A DNA stretch of 20,023 nucleotides. It comes from DATCKG01 sp036562385 (GTDB lineage Bacteria; Bacillota; Sulfobacillia; Symbiobacteriales; Symbiobacteriaceae). Positions 1 through 7,093 of the stretch are shown here, piece by piece. A program made the translations under genes and the position numbers. The stretch spans positions 1 to 20,023 of the forward strand of contig DATCKG010000082.1 in the NCBI GenBank assembly GCA_036562385.1. Reading direction: 5' to 3'. How positions within the stretch are numbered: position 1 is the stretch's first letter; the number at the start of each line of letters is the position of its first letter. The notes beneath the pieces are model-generated. The model did not search any database. It was not told where the DNA came from and saw only the letters and a list, made by a program, of their open reading frames with translations.

Positions 1-262
1 TTACCTCACCAACTAGCTAATGGGCCGCGGACCCCTCTGGTCACAGTCCCTCACCAGGACCTTTTCTCCCAAAGCCATGCGGCTTCGTGAGCTTATCCGG
101 TATTAGCAGGCCTTTCGGCCTGTTATCCCGGATGACCAGGCAGGTTATCCACGTGTTACTCACCCGTCCGCCGCTAGGCGCCTAAAAGCGCCCCGCTCGA
201 CTTGCATGTCTTAGGCGCGCCGCCAGCGTTCGTCCTGAGCCAGGATCAAACTCTCCGTGAAA
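1..262 (-). rRNA. rrs: 16S ribosomal RNA, 5' part only (runs off the left edge)
   Basis: Read on the minus strand, this begins with the universal 16S start AGAGTTTGATCCTGGCTCAG and continues through the conserved stretches ACATGCAAGTCGAGCG, GGCGGACGGGTGAGTAACAC and TTAGCTAGTTGGTGAGGTAA. The last of these lies near position 260 of a 16S molecule, so only about the first sixth of the gene is present. The mature 5' end is placed near 262 by analogy with Bacillus, where the RNA starts a few bases before GGAGAGTTTGATC; it could be off by a few bases. An rRNA promoter and leader lie directly upstream. Confidence 0.97.
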
Positions 263-366
263 AAGTTTGATACGGCTCTTTTCCATCCAGTACGGCTCGC
301 TTTCGCGAGGTCGCTTCACACTGTCCAGTTTTCAAGGTTCCAGGCACCGCCATCAGTGGCGGCGCA
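263..366 (-). promoter_or_regulatory. rRNA leader with boxA-like antitermination element
   Basis: Between the promoter and the 16S gene the minus strand carries CCTTGAAAACT (327-337), which resembles the boxA-like sequence in Bacillus rRNA leaders that recruits Nus factors. Two small perfect hairpins flank it: CCGCCA-CTGA-TGGCGG (347-362) close to the expected transcript start, and CTCGC-GAAA-GCGAG (297-310). No protein gene is credible here; the plus-strand open frame starting at 257 is a by-product of GC-rich sequence. Confidence 0.55.
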
Positions 367-373
367 GTATCAG

Positions 374-402
374 ATGTTAGCACGTCCTGTCCTTCCCGTC
401 AA
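374..402 (-). promoter_or_regulatory. rRNA operon promoter
   Basis: On the minus strand a -35 box TTGACG (397-402) and a -10 box TAACAT (374-379) are separated by exactly 17 bases, which places the transcription start near 367. The promoter lies about 110 bases upstream of the 16S 5' end, in the right direction. Its -35 box is only 26 bp beyond the stop codon of the preceding gene. Confidence 0.75.
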
Positions 403-428
403 CAGGGTAACTCTTCCGCACGCCAAAT

Positions 429-1412
429 TTATCGGAGCGGCACCTGCAGGACCGCCGGTTCCGGTCCCGGCCGGATCACATACAGCGGCCCCTCCCGGCC
501 GGCGCCGGCCAGGCTGGAAGCCGGCCTGTCCACCGCTACGGGTTCCGCCTGGCCTTCCCGCCACTCCATCACCTGTCCCTCCGGATCGACGAAGAAGAAG
601 CGGCGACCCACGAACAGCGGGGATCCGCCCGCCACCTCGGCCACTTGCCGGGGCGTTCCCCAGCCGGCCACGTCGAAAAGCAGGATGCGGCCGCCGAGTT
701 CGGCATACCCCAGTCCCAGGGCCACCCGGCGCCCGTCCTCCGACCAGGCCACCCGGGTCAGGCTCTGGTTCCCGGCCTCCGTGAGGGGAACCGCGGTGGC
801 CTGTCCCGCCTCCGCCAGGACCAGGTAGCCCCCCTGAATGCCGATGTAGCGCAACGACCCCGGCGCAAAGGCGCCGTATTGAAGGGTGTCCGGAATCCCC
901 GGACCGGTCAGCCGGCTCACCCGCCAGGGGATGCCGGGCTGGGCGGCTTTGAGCCCCTCGTCGTCGGCGTAGAGCAGCAGTCCCGGCGAACGCCAGGCCA
1001 GCCCCCGGGGCCTGCCCCGGATCGCGCCGCCCGTCAACACCACTTCGGGTTGCTCCTCCCCCCAGCGATAGCGCAGGATCTCCGCCCGCCCGCCCACCGG
1101 GGCGCTCATCTGCACAAAGTACAGGCCATCCCGGGCCCAGGCCAGTCCTTCCAGGGCGGTGCGGCTCAGCAGCACCGCCTCGTCGTCCTCCGCCTGCCAG
1201 ACCGCCAGCGCATACCGGTCGCCCACGTGCCAGAGCGCAAAGGCGCGGCCGTCTGGCCGGACCTGCAGGTGGGTGGCCAGAAGCCGCTCTCCCCCTGCCG
1301 CGGGCAGGGTGAGCACAACCGGACCCTCCGGCTCCCCGGGGGTACGCCGGACCGCTCCCAGACCCGCCACCGCCGTGCAGGCCACCAGCAGCAGCGCCAG
1401 CCAACGCCACAT
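429..1412 (-). CDS. Membrane-anchored beta-propeller-like protein, possible lipoprotein
   Basis: This 327-residue protein has no family I can name. It opens with a hydrophobic stretch MWRWLALLLVAC, in which LVAC fits a lipobox, although the segment before the cysteine is short for a lipoprotein signal, so it may instead be a membrane anchor. The rest reads like a beta-propeller of the WD40-like/TolB type, with repeated strands such as VRPDGRAFALW (about 50-60) and VAWSEDGRRVALGLG, so an extracytoplasmic location is likely. The start at 1412 is chosen because GGAGGAGGGG lies 7 bases before it. An in-frame ATG at 1493, 4 bases after pheT stops, would add 27 hydrophilic residues but has no good ribosome binding site. 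The gene follows pheT and probably shares its transcript. Function unknown. Confidence 0.7.
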   Translation of the reverse strand: MWRWLALLLVACTAVAGLGAVRRTPGEPEGPVVLTLPAAGGERLLATHLQVRPDGRAFALWHVGDRYALAVWQAEDDEAVLLSRTALEGLAWARDGLYFVQMSAPVGGRAEILRYRWGEEQPEVVLTGGAIRGRPRGLAWRSPGLLLYADDEGLKAAQPGIPWRVSRLTGPGIPDTLQYGAFAPGSLRYIGIQGGYLVLAEAGQATAVPLTEAGNQSLTRVAWSEDGRRVALGLGYAELGGRILLFDVAGWGTPRQVAEVAGGSPLFVGRRFFFVDPEGQVMEWREGQAEPVAVDRPASSLAGAGREGPLYVIRPGPEPAVLQVPLR

Positions 1413-1415
1413 GGG

Positions 1416-1457
1416 GACACCCCTCCTCCGGCCCCATGGTACCGAAGGAGGGGTGTC
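1416..1457 (-). repeat. 16-bp inverted repeat (hairpin) covering the ribosome binding site of the gene at 429-1412
   Basis: The arms 1416-1431 and 1442-1457 pair at 15 of 16 positions around a 10-base loop. On the minus strand the 5' arm begins GACACCCCTCC and the 3' arm ends GGAGGGGTGTC. The 3' arm contains the Shine-Dalgarno sequence of the downstream gene, and the structure ends only 3 bases before its start codon. No T-tract follows, so this is not an ordinary intrinsic terminator. A smaller hairpin, CCTGTT-CGAC-AACAGG, lies between it and the pheT stop. Confidence 0.8.
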
Positions 1458-1496
1458 GGATTCTGTTGGAACCTGTTGTCGAACAGGATCCATTCG

Positions 1497-4124
1497 CTAG
1501 GACCGAAGCTCCGCGCCCAGGGCCCGCAGGCTCTCCCGGATCTTGTTGTGGACCGCCTCCACCTCTTCATCCGTGAGGGTCCGGCCGGCCTGATAGGTGA
1601 TCCGGAAGGCCAGGCTCCGGCGGCCGGGCGGAAGCTGTTCGCCCTCGTAGACGTCAAAGAGCAGCACATTCGTCACCAGGTCACCGCCCGCGGTGCGGAT
1701 CGCCTCCTCCGCCCGCTCGGCGGGCAGATCCTTGTCCACCACAAAGGCGACGTCCCGGGTGACCGACGGATACCGCGGGACAGGCCGGTACTCCCGCAAC
1801 CCGGCTCCGGCGGCGGCCAGCTTTTCAAACTCCAGCTCCGCCACCATCACCCGGGAAGGCAGATCCCACTCCTCCTGCACCAGGGGGTGAAGCTCGCCGA
1901 AGACGCCGCAGGGCTGGTCGCCCACCAGGAGCGTCGCCTGGCGGCCCGGATGCAGGCAGGGATGCTGTCCCCGCTCCACCCGCCATTCGCGGATGTTCAG
2001 CACATCCAGCAGGCTGGCGATGATCCCCTTCAGGAGGTAGAAATCCGCGGGCCGGGGGATGCTGTTCCAGCCGGGTTCCGCCTGGTCGCCCATGAGGGCG
2101 ATGCCCAGCATCCAAGGCTCATCCGGCAGTTCCTGCCCTTCCTTGGGGATGTAAACCTGGGACAGCTCAAAGATGCCCAGATCCCGCACCTGCCGGCGCG
2201 CGTTGTAGCTCAGGTTGTCCAGCAGCCCCGGCAGCAGAGTGGTCCGCAGGACGGACCGGTCCTCGTACAGGGGGTTCTGGATCCGCAGACAGTTGCGGTA
2301 CGGGCTGTCCGCCGGCAGCCTCAGGCGGTCGAAGACCCGTGGGTGGAGCAGGGAGTGGGTCATCACCTCATCCAGACCGGCCCCCGCCAGGTGGCGCCGC
2401 ACCATCAGCACTTTTTCCGCCAGGGGGCTGCGGCCTCCCCTGGAGGAGGCCAGGGGCGGAAGTTCCGTCGGGATGGCGTCGTAGCCCTCCGACCGGGCGA
2501 TCTCCTCCACCAGGTCGATCTCCTCGGCGATGTCCCGGCGCGCGGTGGGCGAGACCACCACCAGGAGATCAGACTCCCCGTCGGGGGCCTTCTGGTGCAG
2601 GCGCTCCATCCGCTCACCGGCCCGCTCCACCATTGACCAGGCCTCGTCGGCCCAGCGCCGGTAGCTCTCCGGATCGGACGGAACCGGGGAGATCTGGTGG
2701 ATGGCGGTCCAGATCGGACGCCCACTCAGGTCGTCCCCCTCCTCCTCATCCGGTTCCGGCTTGCCGGCGGCCAGATCCGCGGCCAGATCGGCCGGGGTAA
2801 AGACCGCCATACCCAGCCGCTGCAGGTGCTCTGCCATGCGCTCCTTCGAGAGGTGAAGCCCCAGGTGCGCGTTGGCCCGGTCGGTCCGCAGGATGATCAC
2901 CGGCGGCGTAATGGGCTGCGGATAGACGTCCACATGGCCCCGGGCCGCGGTGCCGCCGGCTAGCTCCACCATAAGCTGCACCGCCCGGTCCGCGGCGCGG
3001 ACGCAGCCGCTGGGGTCGACCCCCTTGGTGAAGCGGCTGGCGGCCTCGCTGGGCAGGTTGAGCCGCATGGAGGTGCGCCGGTTGTTGATGTTGTCAAAGT
3101 GAGCCGACTCGATCAGCACGTCGGTGGTCTGATCGGTCACTTCCGAGTTTTCGCCGCCCATGACGCCGGCCAAGGCCACAGGCCCACGCCCGTCCGCGAT
3201 GACCAACATGTCCGGATCCAGGATCCGCTCCTGGCCGTCCAGGGTCACCAGCCGCTCCCCTTCCCTGGCCCGGCGGACGATGATCTGCCGGTCCGCAATC
3301 TTGGCGTAGTCAAAGGTGTGCAGCGGCTGGCCAAGCTCGAGCATCACGAAGTTGGCGATGTCCACGATGTTGTTGATGGGCCGCATCCCGGCCGCCCGGA
3401 TGCGCTTCTGCAGCCACAGGGGGGACTCCCGGATCGTAACCCCCCGCACCACCCGGGCCACGTACCGATGGCAGAGGTCCGGGTCCTCGATACGGACCGA
3501 GATCAGGTCCGCTGCTTTCATGTGCAGAGACTCCGGCGCGTAGGTCTCGGGAATCCGCACGTCCGTCCCGACGATGGCCGCCACCTCCCGGGCCACGCCG
3601 ATCATGCACTGGCAGTGGGAGGCGTAGTTGGTCGTCAGGTCCAGTTCCAGGATCCAGTCATTGAGCCCCAGGACCTCGGCGGCATCCATCCCCGGCTGCA
3701 GGTCCGGGTCCTCCGGCAGAATCAGAATGCCGTCAGCCCCTTCGGGAATCCCCAGTTCCTCGGGAGAGCAGAGCATGCCGTGGGACTCCACGCCCCTCAG
3801 CTTCCGGACCTCGAGCTTCATGCCCGGCAGCCGGCTTCCGGGGACGGCCACGGGCACCAGATTCCCCTGCCGAACGTTCTGCGCGCCGGTGACGATCTGC
3901 AGCACCTTGCCGCCGCCCACGTCCACCTGGCAGACCCAGAGGGTGTCCGCGTTGGGATGGCGCTCGATGGCGAGCACCCGGCCCACCACCACACCCTCCA
4001 CACCGGCGTTGTTGTGGACCACATTCTCCACCACCACGCCGCGGGCGGTCAGCGCAGATGCCAGCTCCCGGGGGGACATCGGAACATCGACATAATCTTT
4101 TAGCCAGTTATAGGATACCCTCAT
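1497..4124 (-). CDS. pheT: Phenylalanine--tRNA ligase beta subunit
   Basis: PheT pairs with PheS in the cytoplasmic alpha2-beta2 enzyme that charges tRNA-Phe; the beta chain binds tRNA and edits mischarged tyrosine. Visible domains: N-terminal segment MRVSYNWLKDYVD, an EMAP-type tRNA-binding fold (about 40-150, with SHGMLCSPEELG), B3/4 editing region (about 210-385, with RPINNIVDIANFVM), B5 (about 405-550), the catalytic-like core, and a C-terminal anticodon-binding FDX-ACB domain (about 780-875, RYPSVTRDVAFVV). At 875 residues it is about 70 longer than Bacillus PheT (about 804). The excess is an acidic, helix-rich insertion at about 445-518 inside B5, after which the family sequence resumes at RRDIAEEIDLVEEIARSEGYD. 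GGAGG precedes the start by 12 bases, and only 21 bp separate it from pheS. Confidence 0.97.
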   Translation of the reverse strand: MRVSYNWLKDYVDVPMSPRELASALTARGVVVENVVHNNAGVEGVVVGRVLAIERHPNADTLWVCQVDVGGGKVLQIVTGAQNVRQGNLVPVAVPGSRLPGMKLEVRKLRGVESHGMLCSPEELGIPEGADGILILPEDPDLQPGMDAAEVLGLNDWILELDLTTNYASHCQCMIGVAREVAAIVGTDVRIPETYAPESLHMKAADLISVRIEDPDLCHRYVARVVRGVTIRESPLWLQKRIRAAGMRPINNIVDIANFVMLELGQPLHTFDYAKIADRQIIVRRAREGERLVTLDGQERILDPDMLVIADGRGPVALAGVMGGENSEVTDQTTDVLIESAHFDNINNRRTSMRLNLPSEAASRFTKGVDPSGCVRAADRAVQLMVELAGGTAARGHVDVYPQPITPPVIILRTDRANAHLGLHLSKERMAEHLQRLGMAVFTPADLAADLAAGKPEPDEEEGDDLSGRPIWTAIHQISPVPSDPESYRRWADEAWSMVERAGERMERLHQKAPDGESDLLVVVSPTARRDIAEEIDLVEEIARSEGYDAIPTELPPLASSRGGRSPLAEKVLMVRRHLAGAGLDEVMTHSLLHPRVFDRLRLPADSPYRNCLRIQNPLYEDRSVLRTTLLPGLLDNLSYNARRQVRDLGIFELSQVYIPKEGQELPDEPWMLGIALMGDQAEPGWNSIPRPADFYLLKGIIASLLDVLNIREWRVERGQHPCLHPGRQATLLVGDQPCGVFGELHPLVQEEWDLPSRVMVAELEFEKLAAAGAGLREYRPVPRYPSVTRDVAFVVDKDLPAERAEEAIRTAGGDLVTNVLLFDVYEGEQLPPGRRSLAFRITYQAGRTLTDEEVEAVHNKIRESLRALGAELRS

Positions 4125-4145
4125 GCCCGTCGTTCGCCTCCGTGA

Positions 4146-5180
4146 TCAGAACTGCCGCACGAACCGCATATCGCTGGTGACGAAGTGACGGATATCCTCG
4201 ATGCCGTACATCAGCATGGCAATCCGCTCGGGGCCGTACCCGAAGGCCCACCCGGACACCTCCTCGGGATCGTAGCCGCCGTAGCGGAGGACGTTGGGAT
4301 GGACCATGCCGGAGCCGCCGATCTCAATCCAACCGGAGTGCTTGCAGACCCGGCAGCCCTTTCCGTCACAGAAGGGACAGGAGATGTCCATCTCGGCGCT
4401 GGGCTCCGTGAAGGGGAAGTAGCTGGGCCGGAGGCGAACCCCCACCTTCGGGCCGAAGAGGCCCCGGGCCATCTCCAACAGGGCGCCCTTCAGGTGGCCC
4501 ATGTGAATCCCCTTGTCGATGACCAACCCCTCCACCTGATGGAACATCATGGCGTGGGTGGCGTCCTCAAAGTCCCGCCGGAACACCCGGCCCGGGCAGA
4601 TGATCTTCACGGGAATCCGGCCCTTGGCCACCTCCAGCATGTAGCGAATCTGCGTGTTGGAGGTATGGGTCCGGAGAAGCACGTTTTCCGAGATAAACAG
4701 AGAGTCCTGCGCATCCCGGGCAGGATGCCCCTTGGGGATGTTCAGCGCTTCGAAGTTGTACCAGTCGGTCTCCACCTGGCGGGACTCGGCCACTTCGTAG
4801 CCCATGCTGATGAAGATCTCCTCAATCCGGGTGATCACCTGCTGCAGGATGTGCAGGTGCCCCCGCCGGCCCACAGGCGTTCCGGGCAGAGTGATGTCCA
4901 GCCTTTCCTCCTCCAGCCGGCGGGCCAGCTCCGCCTCCTGCAGGCTCTTCTCCCGGGCCTCCAGGGCGGCGCTGATGGCCTCCTTGATCTCGTTGCCCAG
5001 CGCGCCCATGGCCTTACGCTCCTCCACCGTGGGCAGACGGCCCAGCCCGCTCAGAATGCTGCTCAGTTCGGACTTGCGCCCCAGATACCGGACCCGCAGC
5101 GCCTGCAGGGTCGCCAAATCCGGAGCGGCGGCGATGGCGTCCAGCGCTTCATCCCGCAACTTCAGCAGTTGCTCCTTCAC
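4146..5180 (-). CDS. pheS: Phenylalanine--tRNA ligase alpha subunit
   Basis: PheS is the catalytic subunit that activates phenylalanine with ATP and transfers it to tRNA-Phe. The first 95 or so residues form the helical arm expected to be a coiled coil that contacts tRNA. Class II synthetase motif 2 is GRVFRRDFEDATHAMMFH (about 197-214) and motif 3 is GWAFGYGPERIAML (about 310-323). A cysteine cluster CPFCDGKGCRVC, common in this family, sits near 268-279. The open frame extends upstream to 5279, but that part runs through the T-box terminator. The start is therefore the GTG at 5180, preceded by GGAGGTGG, which gives 344 residues, the same as Bacillus PheS. It lies downstream of a phenylalanine T-box and directly upstream of pheT. 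Confidence 0.97.
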   Translation of the reverse strand: MKEQLLKLRDEALDAIAAAPDLATLQALRVRYLGRKSELSSILSGLGRLPTVEERKAMGALGNEIKEAISAALEAREKSLQEAELARRLEEERLDITLPGTPVGRRGHLHILQQVITRIEEIFISMGYEVAESRQVETDWYNFEALNIPKGHPARDAQDSLFISENVLLRTHTSNTQIRYMLEVAKGRIPVKIICPGRVFRRDFEDATHAMMFHQVEGLVIDKGIHMGHLKGALLEMARGLFGPKVGVRLRPSYFPFTEPSAEMDISCPFCDGKGCRVCKHSGWIEIGGSGMVHPNVLRYGGYDPEEVSGWAFGYGPERIAMLMYGIEDIRHFVTSDMRFVRQF

Positions 5181-5193
5181 AAGCCCACCTCCA

Positions 5194-5472
5194 AAATGCA
5201 AAAGCGCTTTCGCCCCATGCGGGACGAAAGCGCATCGCTTCCGCGGTACCACCCGAATTGGGCCCAAGGCCCCCCTCATCCGCCGGGCATTGCAGATGCC
5301 CGACCCCTCTGTAACGGGAGGGACCCGGACCCGCCTACTGGGCCTGGCGTTCAGCGGGCCGGCTCCGGAGGGAACTTCACGCGGCGGCGGAGGGCGGGCT
5401 CACAGTCTACGGCGCCGCCTCCCTGGACTCCGCTGGTGCCGGCTACTTTCCTCCATCCTCGCCGTTGGCTTA
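5194..5472 (-). promoter_or_regulatory. T-box leader responding to tRNA-Phe, upstream of pheST
   Basis: The minus strand carries the conserved T-box core GGGTGGTACCGCG (5242-5254) followed by an intrinsic terminator. Upstream lie stem I features: GGAAAGTAG near the base, and GTGAAGTTCCCTCCGGAGCC, in which TTC (5372-5374) is the likely specifier codon for phenylalanine. Further on, CCCGTTA and the hairpin CGGGCAT-CTGCA-ATGCCCG match the usual linker and stem II/III region. The TGGT of the core would pair with the ACCA end of a tRNA whose discriminator base is A, as expected for tRNA-Phe. Uncharged tRNA-Phe should favour antitermination and pheST expression. Stem I begins right after the small gene ending at 5473. 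Confidence 0.93.
5204..5233 (-). terminator. T-box-controlled terminator before pheS
   Basis: On the minus strand the arms GCGCTTTCG (5225-5233) and CGAAAGCGC (5204-5212) pair perfectly around a 12-base loop and are followed by TTTTGCATTTT. The hairpin ends about 24 bases before the pheS start. It lies just downstream of the T-box core, the usual place for the terminator that forms when tRNA-Phe is charged. Confidence 0.88.
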
Positions 5473-5568
5473 TCAGTGAACGGTAAAGCGCCTGTAGAGC
5501 AGGTACGCCACAACGGAGCCGGTGTTGACAAAGATGGTCCAGCACAAGTCAGCTGCAGAACCGGTCAC
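5473..5568 (-). CDS. Small YqzL-like protein (31 aa) inside the pheS leader
   Basis: A short frame starts at GTG 5568 and stops at TGA 5473, giving 31 residues. Its core, WTIFVNTGSVVAYLLYRRF, closely follows the pattern I recall for the YqzL-like family of tiny Firmicute proteins (W-x-x-F-x-x-TG-S-x-x-AYLLY). GGAGGGGG lies 10 bases before the start. The gene sits between the pheST promoter (5606-5634) and stem I of the T-box, so it should be translated from every transcript, whether or not that transcript terminates before pheS. Function of the family is unknown to me. The match is from memory of the family pattern, and a frame this short could be chance, although the ribosome binding site and the motif agree. 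Confidence 0.72.
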   Translation of the reverse strand: MTGSAADLCWTIFVNTGSVVAYLLYRRFTVH

Positions 5569-5605
5569 GGCGACCCAACCCCCTCCACAGGTTCCCGTAC
5601 TCGAT

Positions 5606-5634
5606 ACTATACCACGGGCCAGGCTGCCTCTCAA
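5606..5634 (-). promoter_or_regulatory. Promoter of the yqzL-like/pheST transcript
   Basis: On the minus strand TTGAGA (5629-5634) and TATAGT (5606-5611) are 17 bases apart, which predicts a start near 5599. The -35 box overlaps the stop codon of the RNA methyltransferase gene, so pheST can be transcribed independently of the upstream potassium-transport cluster. Confidence 0.75.
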
Positions 5635-6434
5635 GGCAAGCGGTGGAGGGTTGTCCGCTGCCGGAGCGCTTCATACAAGAGCAGGCTGGCCGCGACCCCG
5701 GCGTTCAGCGACTCGGTGGCTCCCGGCATGGGGATGGAGATCACCCCGTGGGCCAGCCTCCGGGCCGCCTCCGACGGACCGGCCCCTTCGTTGCCGATCA
5801 CCAACACCAAGTCCCCCGTCAGGTCCGCCTCCCAGGGGACCAGTTCGCCACCGGCGTCGGCCACGTAGACCCGGCTGCCCCGGGCAGTGAGGAAGGACAG
5901 GGCCTCCTCCACCCCCGCCTTGACCACCGGGAGGCGAAACAGGCTGCCCATGGCCCCCCGAACCACCTTGGGGTTGTACGGGTCCACGCCGCCGGCCACC
6001 ACCAGGCCGGCGCCACCCAGGGCCTCCAGGGAGCGGATCACCGTCCCCAGGTTGCCCGGGTCCTGCAGGTTGTCCGCCAGCAGGACCAGCCCCCGGGGGA
6101 TGTCCGCCAGCCGGAAGCGCCGGGGCCGGAAGACCGCGAGAATGCCCTGGGGCGACTGGGTGTCCGCCGCCCGCTGCAGGGCCTCGGGCGTGGTCGGGTA
6201 AAGGGGCACGCCTGCACGGGTGAGGTCCCTGAGCAGCCGGGCGCCCCGCTCTTTAGCGGTCAGTTCCTCGGTGTACAGCACATATTCCAGTGGCAGGCCG
6301 GCGGAGAGCGCCTCTTCCGCCAGCCGGATTCCCTCCAGCACGGCCAGCCCGGTGGCTTCCCGGTCCTGCCGGCTGCGGGCGAGCAGCCGCGCCTGCTGCA
6401 CCAGGCGGTTGCGGGGACTCAGCGGTGCGATCAT
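5631..6434 (-). CDS. SpoU/TrmH-family RNA 2'-O-ribose methyltransferase
   Basis: This 267-residue protein belongs to the SPOUT superfamily, which methylates ribose 2'-OH groups in rRNA or tRNA with S-adenosylmethionine. An N-terminal substrate-binding domain (about 25-105) is followed by the knotted catalytic domain with the three signature motifs: DNLQDPGNLGTVIRS (121-135, with the catalytic-type Asn and Arg), VIGNEGAGPS (212-221) and IPMPGATESLNAGVAAS (234-250). The exact target cannot be read from the sequence; RlmB-like or TrmH-like roles are both possible. The start overlaps the stop of the upstream RCK gene as ATGA, with AGGA just before it, indicating translational coupling. In many Firmicutes a gene of this type lies next to pheS, as it does here. 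Confidence 0.93.
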   Translation of the reverse strand: MIAPLSPRNRLVQQARLLARSRQDREATGLAVLEGIRLAEEALSAGLPLEYVLYTEELTAKERGARLLRDLTRAGVPLYPTTPEALQRAADTQSPQGILAVFRPRRFRLADIPRGLVLLADNLQDPGNLGTVIRSLEALGGAGLVVAGGVDPYNPKVVRGAMGSLFRLPVVKAGVEEALSFLTARGSRVYVADAGGELVPWEADLTGDLVLVIGNEGAGPSEAARRLAHGVISIPMPGATESLNAGVAASLLLYEALRQRTTLHRLP

Positions 6435-7093
6435 GCTTCCTGCACAACCCTTTGCAGCTGCCGGACGCTCTTGTCGCTGCCCAGCAGCACCAGAATATCG
6501 CCTTCCCGAAGGGCATCCGACGCCCGCGGTGCAGCGTTGATGCCCTCGTTCCGTTTGATGGCCATGACGGTGATGCTGTAGCGGGCCCGCAGGTGCAAGT
6601 CCCTGAGGGTCTTGCCCGCCATCCGGGCCGGAACGGCCATTTCCGTGATGGTATATTCCGGGGACAGCTCAATATAATCCATTACGCTGCCGTTGACCAG
6701 GCTGTGGGCCACCCGGTACGCCATATCCCGTTCCGGATAGACCACCAGATCGGCACCTACTTTGGTGAGGGTGCGTCCGTGCAGGTCGCTGGCCGCCTTG
6801 GCCACGACATATGGAACCCCCATCTCTTTCAGCAGCACCACGGCCAGGATGGAAGCCTCCACGTTATGGCCGATGGCCACCACCGCGATGTCAAAGTTGC
6901 GCAGGCCCAGGGAGCGGAGCGCTTCCTCGTCGGTGCAGTCGCAGACCACCGTGTGGGTCAGCACGTCGGAAAGCTGCTCCATCCGCTCCGGGTCCACGTC
7001 GACGCCCAGCACGTCATGGCCCAGATCCTGCAGCGTCTGGGCCACCGCCGTGCCAAACCGGCCGAGGCCCAACACTGCAATCGCCTTTTTCAT
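6431..7093 (-). CDS. KtrA/TrkA-type potassium uptake regulatory subunit (downstream copy)
   Basis: RCK-domain gating subunit of a Ktr-type potassium transporter, acting on the cytoplasmic face of the membrane. Residues 1-135 form a Rossmann-type RCK_N domain with the nucleotide-binding loop GLGRFGTA (9-16) and the acidic residue ending the second strand (VDVDPER). Residues about 140-220 are RCK_C (ITEMAVPARMAGKTLRDLHL), which in related proteins binds c-di-AMP. At 220 residues the length is typical of KtrA. It overlaps both neighbours by 4 bp, so it is translationally coupled to the channel gene upstream and the methyltransferase downstream. It is clearly a diverged paralogue of the protein at 8490-9140, which encodes the same fold. 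Confidence 0.93.
   Translation of the reverse strand: MKKAIAVLGLGRFGTAVAQTLQDLGHDVLGVDVDPERMEQLSDVLTHTVVCDCTDEEALRSLGLRNFDIAVVAIGHNVEASILAVVLLKEMGVPYVVAKAASDLHGRTLTKVGADLVVYPERDMAYRVAHSLVNGSVMDYIELSPEYTITEMAVPARMAGKTLRDLHLRARYSITVMAIKRNEGINAAPRASDALREGDILVLLGSDKSVRQLQRVVQEA

Noticed and set aside
645..2636. Long plus-strand open frame of 663 codons opposite the propeller gene and pheT
   Set aside because: It lies antisense to clearly real genes, has the low-complexity Pro/Gly/Arg/His-rich composition of a GC-rich shadow frame and matches no family.
5181..5279. N-terminal extension of PheS by 33 residues
   Set aside because: The extension is the T-box terminator and antiterminator read as codons; GTG 5180 has a proper ribosome binding site and gives the family length.
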